Positions 4,372-9,975 of a stretch of 9,975 nucleotides of DNA are shown piece after piece. Source of the DNA: CAZWCX01 sp964632945 (GTDB lineage Bacteria; Planctomycetota; MHYJ01; WSZJ01; CAZWCX01). The translations under genes and the position numbers were made by a program. The stretch is taken from positions 1 through 9,975 of the forward strand of contig CAZWCX010000201.1 in NCBI GenBank assembly GCA_964632945.1, written 5' to 3'. Below the pieces are notes generated by a model. The model did no database searches. It had not been told where the DNA came from and saw only the letters and a list, made by a program, of their open reading frames with translations. Numbering within the stretch: position 1 is the stretch's first letter; each line of letters begins with the position of its first letter.

Positions 4372-6661
4372 TCCGGTTTCGGGTCGAATGCGCGAAATCC
4401 TCGCGCAGGCGCTCGCGGCCCCCGGGCGGGCCCGGCGCCGCCCCTGGGAAGGGGACGCGGAGGACACGGAGAAGGTCCGCACCCGCGCGCTGGGGTGGGC
4501 GCTGGCCGGAGCCGCCCACGGGTTCTGTCTCCTCCTCCTCGGCGTCATGGCGGTGAGCCTGCACCGGGCGGAGGAGACGCCGGGCTTCCTCGTGACGCTG
4601 CGCCCCCCGGCCCCCGCCCTGGATGTGCGCCCGGCTTCCGCACCGGACGACGACGAATCTCCGCCGCGGTTGCCGCCGGATTCGGGCGTCGATGGGGAAA
4701 GCGGCGCGGGGATGCCGATCCCGTCCCCCGAGCCCGTGCGGATCGGCGGGGAGGGGCAATACTCGCTCGACGATCTCCTCGCCGGGCGGGTGGTGGAACC
4801 GCGCCGGACTGCGGCCATGCCGTCCGCTCGCCGAATGAAGCCGTTCCCGTCCGATCGGGACGCGCTGCGCGATCTGCGCGCCCGTGCCGGGGCAACGCCC
4901 GGGACGGAAGCGGTGGTGCGGAGCGCCCTGGACTGGTTGGCCCGGCATCAGCGCGCCGACGGCGCGTGGGGCGATCCGGGCCCGGGCTCCGCGTGTACCG
5001 ACCCGGCTGCCTGTTCCGGGGCCGCCGGCGGTTCCCCCGTGGGTCGGACCGCGCTGGCGCTGCTGGCGGTGGTCGGCGCGGATTGGTCGGGGGAGGAGGA
5101 GCGTTTCGGGGCCGTGGCCGATCGGGCCGCGGAATACCTCCTGCGCGGGCAAAGCCCGGACGGGTGCATCGGGCCCAAGGTCGGCGGTTTCCTCTACGAT
5201 CACGGCTTCGCGACCCAGGCCCTGCTCGAGACCGCCCAGCGTCGAGGGGGGCGGGAGGTGCGGGATGCCGTGGAGCGCGCGACCCGGTTCGTGCAGGCTG
5301 CGCAACAGGAGGGGGGAGGCTGGGACTACACGCACCGGCCGTCCGGGCGGGCGACGGCGTGCGTCAGCGTCGTCCAGGTGGCGGCGCTCCGGGCGGCGGC
5401 CGATGCCGGCATCCCCGTGGCCGCGGGGGCTCTCGACGAGGCCGCGGCGTTCTTTCGGCGACTTTCCCGTCGGGACGGGACGGCGGCCTATGCGGAAGGG
5501 GGCGTGGGGGACGGCTCGCCCACGCGCGGGAGCACGGCGTCCGCCTACCTGGCGCGTCTTTATCTGGGAACGCCGCCGGACGATCCGTGGATGGCGCGGG
5601 CGCGCGACCGGATCGCCGGGTGGCGCTCGCCCTGGCGGGACCTGGCCGCCGACCCTCCGGCGGATCGGACCAACACCCTCTACTTCTGGTACCTGGCCGC
5701 CCAGGGGCTGATCCACGGCGGACCGGAGGTCTGGCGGGGTTGGAACTTTCACCTGCAGAATGAACTGACGGACGCCCGGCGCGCCTCCGGCTGCGCCCGC
5801 GGTTCCTGGAGCCCGCCGGACACCTGGGTCTCGAGAAAGCACGGTCCCCTGCTGGCCACCGCGCTCGCGGTGTTGATCCTCGAGACCCACCACCGGCAGG
5901 ACTGCGCGGCGGCCTTCACGACTCCCCTGCGCCCGGCCTCGGCGCGACTCGCGGATGTGACCGGTCGGGAGGAACTCGAGGCTCTCCTTCGCGACGCCGC
6001 GGGGGATCGGGACCGAAGCGTGTTCACGGCGGAGCCGCCGGAAGGACTGGATGCGATGGCACGCGTGGAGTACGGCGCGGCGGTGAGGGACTTGTGGGGA
6101 TCGGCGGGCGGCCCGGCGCCCGTCCTGGAGAGTCCGGCGATGCGCGCGGCCTGGGAGGAGTGCATGGAATCCCCGGACCGGTCGGTGCGGCGGCGGGCGG
6201 CGCGGCTCACGGGCGCGCTGGCTTCGGCGGGCTGGCTGCCGGCGATTTCCCGGTACGCCGCCGGCGAGAGAGACGGCGACGCCCGCGGCGCCCTGATCGA
6301 GGCCCTGAGCGGGGCCGAGCCTCCGCTCCTCGAGCCCCCGCTGGCGGCGGCCTGGAAAGGGGGAGATCCCGCCTCAACGATCGCCGCCCTCCGGATCGTC
6401 CGCGCGCGCAGACTGCTTCCGCACCTGGGCGAGTGCCTGGCGCGGACGGCGGCGGCGGACGAGGCGGTCCGGAATGAAGCCATTCTCGCCGCGCTGGCGC
6501 TGGCGCCGCACGCGGACGAGGGAATCTATGCCCGCGTGCTGCGCTGGATGCAGTCGGCGGATCCGTCGGTTCGCAAGGCCGCCCAGGACTGGTTGCGCGA
6601 ACGGCGTCGCGGCGAGGACGAGCGCGCCGCGGCGAAGGCTCTCGAGGAGCAGGCACGCTGA
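4352..6661 (+). CDS. Membrane-anchored prenyltransferase/terpene-cyclase-like toroid protein with HEAT-like C-terminus
   Basis: This protein of 769 residues has a basic N-terminus (1-45), one membrane segment (about 46-70: LGWALAGAAHGFCLLLLGVM), an acidic Pro-rich linker (85-165), then alpha/alpha-toroid repeats of the squalene-cyclase/prenyltransferase fold: DWLARHQRADGAWGD (194-208), EYLLRGQSPDGCIG (261-274), FVQAAQQEGGGWDY (313-326), FFRRLSRRDGTAAYAEGG (367-384), and a last unit around NTLYFWYLAAQGL to LLATALAVLI (441-510). The catalytic D-x-D-D of hopene cyclases is not seen, so binding rather than cyclisation is likely. Residues 600-765 form HEAT-like helical repeats (SPDRSVRRRAARL; DPSVRKAAQDWL). 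The positive-inside pattern puts the toroid outside the cytoplasm. The start is uncertain: ATG 4352 overlaps the end of the upstream remnant, and ATG 4388 is the alternative; neither has a strong ribosome site. It is probably in the sigma factor operon. Confidence 0.85.
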   Translation: MPQRRIDPVSGRMREILAQALAAPGRARRRPWEGDAEDTEKVRTRALGWALAGAAHGFCLLLLGVMAVSLHRAEETPGFLVTLRPPAPALDVRPASAPDDDESPPRLPPDSGVDGESGAGMPIPSPEPVRIGGEGQYSLDDLLAGRVVEPRRTAAMPSARRMKPFPSDRDALRDLRARAGATPGTEAVVRSALDWLARHQRADGAWGDPGPGSACTDPAACSGAAGGSPVGRTALALLAVVGADWSGEEERFGAVADRAAEYLLRGQSPDGCIGPKVGGFLYDHGFATQALLETAQRRGGREVRDAVERATRFVQAAQQEGGGWDYTHRPSGRATACVSVVQVAALRAAADAGIPVAAGALDEAAAFFRRLSRRDGTAAYAEGGVGDGSPTRGSTASAYLARLYLGTPPDDPWMARARDRIAGWRSPWRDLAADPPADRTNTLYFWYLAAQGLIHGGPEVWRGWNFHLQNELTDARRASGCARGSWSPPDTWVSRKHGPLLATALAVLILETHHRQDCAAAFTTPLRPASARLADVTGREELEALLRDAAGDRDRSVFTAEPPEGLDAMARVEYGAAVRDLWGSAGGPAPVLESPAMRAAWEECMESPDRSVRRRAARLTGALASAGWLPAISRYAAGERDGDARGALIEALSGAEPPLLEPPLAAAWKGGDPASTIAALRIVRARRLLPHLGECLARTAAADEAVRNEAILAALALAPHADEGIYARVLRWMQSADPSVRKAAQDWLRERRRGEDERAAAKALEEQAR

Positions 6662-6697
6662 CCCGCCTCCCCCCCCGCCCGCCCGGGCGCGGTCGAA
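6662..6697. other. 36-base gap between convergent genes with a 10-base palindrome
   Basis: A pyrimidine-rich stretch with the perfect palindrome CGCCCGGGCG at 6680-6689 separates the two convergent stop codons. It could help end transcription from both sides but has no T-run and too small a loop for a strong hairpin. Confidence 0.3.
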
Positions 6698-8599
6698 TCA
6701 GCGAATCTCGATCCGATAGGCGCGGATCGTTTCCCCCGACCATTTCAGGTGGAACGGCACCGCCTCCGCGGTCAAGCCGCGCTCCCGCAGCAACTCCTGC
6801 ACCCCGCCATCGCCGTGCACCGCCTCGGTGAACGCGATCTGGCCCGCATCGGCCATGGTCTGGATCTTGGCGGCGAGGTTGACCGTGTTGCCGAAGTAGT
6901 CGATGTTGCTGTCGAGCCGGACGGCGAGGCAGGGACCGACATGGAGCGACGCCCGCAGCCGCAACCCGGAGGCGGTGGCGCCTTCGCGGAAGTGAGTCTG
7001 CAGATCCACCGCCGCCGCCAGCCCGTCGGACGGATGCAGAAAAGCCGCCAGCACCGCGTCCCCGCTGGTCTTGATCAGCGCCCCCCGCCGCGCCTTGACG
7101 ATCTCGTACGCCTGCCGGAAATGGTCCCACACGCGCGCGAAGGCCACCGAGTCGCCCGCCAGTTCGTAGTAGCGCGTCGAGCCGACGATGTCCGTGAACA
7201 GGATCGCCTGCACGCCCACGTCGAGCTGAACATCGGCGGCGACGGCCTCTTCCGAGAAAAGGTCGCGAAAGACCTGGAAACGGAACAGATCGGCCGGGCG
7301 GAGCGCATCCCGATCGATGCGGTTCTCCTCCACGATGAAACAGCGGGAGGGTCCGGACTCCACCAGGAGCTGGATCACCGGCCCGGGACCGGTCTGCCAT
7401 TGCGGTTCACGCTGGTCGGCCTTCCAGAGAATCGGCTTGGGAGGCGTGGACTCCGCGACATCGAGGATGCCGTATTCGCGGGAACCGAGCATGCGCAGGC
7501 GATAACGCCCGGGCTCGAGGATCGTCTCCAGGATCACCTCTTCGCCGGGTGCGACATCCTGCTGGATGAGGATGTGGGCCTTGGTTGCGGGTTCCGCGGC
7601 GCAGTACATCTTCTTTTCCACGCTGCGGAGCGAGGGGTGGACGTGAAAGGTGACTTCGAGGCTGTTGATGCCGGTGGCGTCGAAGTCGATCTCGCACACC
7701 TCGCACGTGCCGCGCCGGGGGATCTCGCCGAGGCGCAACGTCTCGCGACGGACGCCCCGGCAGTGGGGACAGAGCACGTCCCAGGAGAGGGTGAAGAGGC
7801 CTGCGCGGGTCGCGTGCAGGAAGGCGAGCAGCAGGTCTTCCTCCGGGACCTTCCAGCGGCGCGCGATCGGCCGGATGCGGATCCGGTGCAGGTCGTCGTC
7901 GTCCGCGGCGCGGACGAATTCGATCAGGCGATCGCAGAGTCCGGGGTCGATGCCGCGCGCCCGGAGATCGGCCTGGATCGTGCGCAGGCGGGCTTCTGCG
8001 TCGGGCGCCAATTGCGCCCGCGGCGGCGGGGCGGGCGGGGCCTCGTCGGCCCGGATCGCCGCCACGATCCGCCCGATCGCCTGCACGTACCGCTTTTCCA
8101 GCCAGCGCATCGACAGCGGCAACAGCACCCGGCGGCCCAGGGTGGTGCGCGGAATCCACCCGAAGTACACGAACAGGCGCAACCGGCCGCGTCCAAGGTC
8201 CTGCAGGAGATAGCGGGCGCGGACGTAGTGGGCGAACCCCTCGCTGTAGATGCGCGCGCTGTTGAGCCCCCGACCGTACTCCCATTCCCAGCGGGCTTCC
8301 TCCCATTCCAGACGGAGGACCCCGGAACCGGAAGACCCGAACAGGCGGCCGTTCTTCTCCTCAAACTTCATCGCCGGCAGGCCGAGCATCCGGTTGAACG
8401 TCGAAGTGTCCGCGAGCCAGGGCCAGATCTTGCGCACCGGGACGTCGAGTTCGAACTTCCACAAGTAGTCCATCGGTTCGCCGAGGTCGGTCCAGCGCTT
8501 CGCCCACGGATAGCGTTCGAGGAGGCGCGGGAGGGTGAGCGGCGCGTGAACGGCTTGGAGCCATCCGCTGGTGCGCATGCCGCCCGGAGTGATGCTCAA
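6698..8599 (-). CDS. Adenylate cyclase, class III, with N-terminal SRPBCC and zinc-ribbon (DUF5939-type) domains
   Basis: This 633-residue cytoplasmic enzyme is expected to make cAMP from ATP. Residues about 44-185 form an SRPBCC/polyketide-cyclase-like domain (WKFELDVPVRKIWPWLADT at the start). A zinc ribbon follows (C277-x2-C280, C299-x2-C302) inside a DUF5939-like stretch (about 240-440). The catalytic domain is about 462-632: metal Asp470 in FTDIVGST and Asp514 in KTSGD, with the Lys510/Asp567 pair that selects adenine. The transition-state Arg of N-x3-R is Lys578 (N574-LAA-K). The family works as a dimer. The start is a TTG at 8599: GGAGAGG ends 6 bases upstream of it, whereas the in-frame ATG at 8578 (626 residues) has only a poor site and a GTG at 8704 has none. 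No membrane segment was seen. The ligand of the SRPBCC part is unknown. Confidence 0.9.
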   Translation of the reverse strand: MSITPGGMRTSGWLQAVHAPLTLPRLLERYPWAKRWTDLGEPMDYLWKFELDVPVRKIWPWLADTSTFNRMLGLPAMKFEEKNGRLFGSSGSGVLRLEWEEARWEWEYGRGLNSARIYSEGFAHYVRARYLLQDLGRGRLRLFVYFGWIPRTTLGRRVLLPLSMRWLEKRYVQAIGRIVAAIRADEAPPAPPPRAQLAPDAEARLRTIQADLRARGIDPGLCDRLIEFVRAADDDDLHRIRIRPIARRWKVPEEDLLLAFLHATRAGLFTLSWDVLCPHCRGVRRETLRLGEIPRRGTCEVCEIDFDATGINSLEVTFHVHPSLRSVEKKMYCAAEPATKAHILIQQDVAPGEEVILETILEPGRYRLRMLGSREYGILDVAESTPPKPILWKADQREPQWQTGPGPVIQLLVESGPSRCFIVEENRIDRDALRPADLFRFQVFRDLFSEEAVAADVQLDVGVQAILFTDIVGSTRYYELAGDSVAFARVWDHFRQAYEIVKARRGALIKTSGDAVLAAFLHPSDGLAAAVDLQTHFREGATASGLRLRASLHVGPCLAVRLDSNIDYFGNTVNLAAKIQTMADAGQIAFTEAVHGDGGVQELLRERGLTAEAVPFHLKWSGETIRAYRIEIR

Positions 8600-8605
8600 C
8601 GGATT

Positions 8606-8612
8606 CCTCTCC
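8606..8612 (-). promoter_or_regulatory. Ribosome binding site that selects a TTG start for the cyclase
   Basis: On the minus strand GGAGAGG lies 6 bases before TTG (8599-8597). The next in-frame ATG, 21 bases further on, is preceded only by GGGCGG at 3 bases. Confidence 0.6.
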
Positions 8613-8721
8613 AGATCGTTCGGCGCGTAACTCCTCGCGCGGGAGATCGGCCGGGATGGCACCGAAGCCGGGGTGCGCCCGGATTCCCGGCGCGTTCCCC
8701 TCACCGACGACCGGAACCACT

Positions 8722-8749
8722 ACTTTACCCGGGAGATTCCAGGTTTCAA
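8722..8749 (-). promoter_or_regulatory. Sigma70-type promoter of the cyclase gene
   Basis: On the minus strand TTGAAA (8749-8744) and TAAAGT (8727-8722) are 16 bases apart, 4-5 of 6 to consensus at each site and in an AT-richer patch of a very GC-rich spacer. Transcription would start near 8715, leaving a leader of about 115 bases before the TTG start. This gives the cyclase its own promoter, separate from rsgA. Confidence 0.6.
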
Positions 8750-8766
8750 GAGAGGATCGCGCCATC

Positions 8767-8802
8767 GGGGAAGGCGATCTGCCGTTCCCGCGGGATCGCC
8801 CC
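8767..8802 (-). terminator. Hairpin after rsgA, possible terminator
   Basis: GGCGATC (8773-8779) and GATCGCC (8794-8800) form a 7-base stem with a 14-base loop. It can be extended by GG/CC (8769-8770 with 8801-8802) across a two-base bulge. It lies 20 bases beyond the rsgA stop and just upstream of the cyclase promoter, a sensible place to end the rsgA transcript. No T-run follows on the minus strand. Confidence 0.35.
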
Positions 8803-8821
8803 TTTCGCGGGGGTCCGCCGC

Positions 8822-9886
8822 TCAGGTGCGGCGGTGCGGCCGGTTCCGGTATTCGCGATGCAGGCGGATGCGCGCCTTTTTTTCCGCCAGGCGCGCCCGC
8901 TCGTCGACGCGCCGACTCTGGAACGCAAGTTCGCGCTGGAGCTTCACCCACCCGGCCCACCGCGCGGGATCGAGAGTCCCGGACTCGAGCGCCGCGCGGA
9001 CGGCGCAACCCGGCTCGTTGCCGTGGCCGCAGTCGCGGAACCGGCAGCCGGAGACCAGGGAATCCACTTCCGGGAAGGCGCCGTCGAGACCGCCGTCCCA
9101 GAGCGCGATTTCCCGCATCCCCGGCGTGTCCACCACCAGTGCGCCGCCGGGGAGCGCGAAGAGGTGCCGCCCGGTCGTGGCGTGCCGCCCCCGGTCGTCG
9201 TCCTCGCGGATCGCGCGGACCGCCTGGACCTCGGCGCCGAGCAGGCGGTTGATCAGGCTCGACTTCCCCACGCCGGAGGAGCCGAGCAACGCGGCGGTGG
9301 TCCGCGCGGGCAGGTGTTCCCGCAGGGCGTCCAGGCCCGCCCCGGAGTGCGCGCTCAACGCGATCACCGCCACCCCGGGCGCCGCCGCCTCCGCCTCGGC
9401 CACCCGCGCGGCGGGATCGTCGCAAAGGTCGAGCTTGCTCAGCACGACGACCGGCCGCGCGCCCCCGTCCCAGACCAGGGCGAGCATGCGTTCGATTCGT
9501 CGCGGGTTGAAGTCCCGATTGAGCGAGGAGACGACGAGTCCGACATCCACGTTGGCCGCTACGACCTGGACCTCCGTGACCGCTCCGGCGGTCTTCCGGC
9601 GCAGCGCGGTGCGGCGCGTCAGGATCGCGTGGACCGTCGCCGCGCCTTCGGCCGGCCGGGTCGCGATGGCGACCCAGTCGCCCACGGCGGGACGATCCCC
9701 GCGCTCGGCCAGGGCGTGGTGCAGTCGGCCCGACATCGCGGCGGAACAGGTGCCCGCGGGCGTCAGGACCCGATAGCCGTTTCGATGCTCTTCCGCGACG
9801 CGCGCGGGCTCGAGGCCCTCGGCGCGCCAGGATGCGAATTCCGAGTGCAGGGATGGATTCCAACCCAGGTCTTCGAGGGAATACAT
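8822..9886 (-). CDS. rsgA: Ribosome small subunit biogenesis GTPase RsgA
   Basis: RsgA is a circularly permuted GTPase that binds the maturing 30S subunit and releases assembly factors on GTP hydrolysis. The 354-residue protein shows the permuted motif order: an N-terminal OB-fold part (about 35-110), G4 in LSKLDL (149-154), G5 SAHSG (178-182), the P-loop GSSGVGKSS (202-210), switch I RGRHATT (232-238), G3 DTPG (253-256), then the zinc site C281-x4-C286-x-H288-x5-C294 and a basic C-terminal helix (about 300-354). The start at 9886 (MYSLEDLGW) was chosen because GGGAG lies 9 bases upstream and this N-terminus fits relatives; an in-frame ATG at 9913 would add nine residues without a ribosome site. 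The motif order and zinc ligands leave little doubt. Its link to the neighbouring cyclase is probably only positional. Confidence 0.96.
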   Translation of the reverse strand: MYSLEDLGWNPSLHSEFASWRAEGLEPARVAEEHRNGYRVLTPAGTCSAAMSGRLHHALAERGDRPAVGDWVAIATRPAEGAATVHAILTRRTALRRKTAGAVTEVQVVAANVDVGLVVSSLNRDFNPRRIERMLALVWDGGARPVVVLSKLDLCDDPAARVAEAEAAAPGVAVIALSAHSGAGLDALREHLPARTTAALLGSSGVGKSSLINRLLGAEVQAVRAIREDDDRGRHATTGRHLFALPGGALVVDTPGMREIALWDGGLDGAFPEVDSLVSGCRFRDCGHGNEPGCAVRAALESGTLDPARWAGWVKLQRELAFQSRRVDERARLAEKKARIRLHREYRNRPHRRT

Positions 9887-9975
9887 GAGCAAGGGCTCCC
9901 GCGTTGCGGCCATGGACGAAAGCGGACCCCGGATCCCGACAGGGGAAGCGGGGGAGGAGGCGGCCCCGGGAGCGG

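Noticed and set aside
1483..4818. A 1,111-codon open frame on the minus strand opposite the sigma, anti-sigma and toroid genes
   Set aside because: It is antisense to three recognisable genes, its translation is low-complexity Arg/Gly/Pro/Ala without domains, and long open frames opposite coding DNA are expected at this G+C content.
4316..5893. A 525-codon minus-strand open frame opposite the toroid gene
   Set aside because: It is compositional shadow: no motif, no ribosome site, and the plus strand carries clear repeats.
8361..9863. A 500-codon minus-strand frame overlapping rsgA and the cyclase start
   Set aside because: It is out of frame with two well-supported genes and reads as Arg/Gly/Pro-rich noise.
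1..9975. CRISPR arrays, tRNA or rRNA genes, insertion sequences, phage genes
   Set aside because: No regularly spaced repeats, cloverleaf-like sequences, transposase motifs or terminal inverted repeats were seen. Gene content and codon use are uniform.
9914..9975. Possible gene end or promoter upstream of rsgA
   Set aside because: Only 62 GC-rich bases are available. No hexamers, start or recognisable protein fragment could be supported.

Overview
The window is about 70% G+C, with strong third-position G/C preference, few spacers longer than 300 bases, and Shine-Dalgarno sites in front of most genes. A low-copy ECF sigma factor paired with a zinc-finger anti-sigma that carries a large extracytoplasmic tail, a membrane-anchored toroid/HEAT protein and a zinc-ribbon class III cyclase together suggest a member of the Planctomycetota or a related high-GC environmental lineage. 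This placement is an inference from gene types, not from a marker gene.

Layout. (1) 91-1559, plus strand: three consecutive, divergent small heat-shock (Hsp20) genes. The first two have exceptionally long Shine-Dalgarno matches. (2) 1560-1863: a GC-rich spacer with two hairpins and a sigma70-type promoter (1753-1782). (3) 1864-6661, plus strand: a probable operon of an ECF sigma factor, a membrane anti-sigma factor fused to TPR-like, tryptophan-repeat and ARPP-1 (DUF6569) domains, and a single-pass membrane protein with prenyltransferase/terpene-cyclase-like toroid repeats and a HEAT-like C-terminus. (4) 6698-8599, minus strand: an adenylate cyclase with SRPBCC, zinc-ribbon (DUF5939-type) and class III catalytic parts, behind a recognisable promoter. 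(5) 8822-9886, minus strand: rsgA, the circularly permuted GTPase of 30S ribosome maturation. The two halves converge at 6662-6697.

The most notable region is 1864-6661. The topology implied by the sequence puts the sigma-binding zinc finger in the cytoplasm and both the ARPP-1 domain and the toroid/HEAT protein outside the membrane. This looks like a cell-envelope sensing module controlling an ECF sigma factor. I do not know of a description of this combination. The ARPP-1 gene is also interrupted: a TAG at 4168-4170 is followed, in the same frame and without a new start codon, by 66 codons whose end (4264-4371) resembles the missing C-terminus of ARPP-1. The start of the next gene overlaps the end of that tail, as if the original gene ended at 4371.
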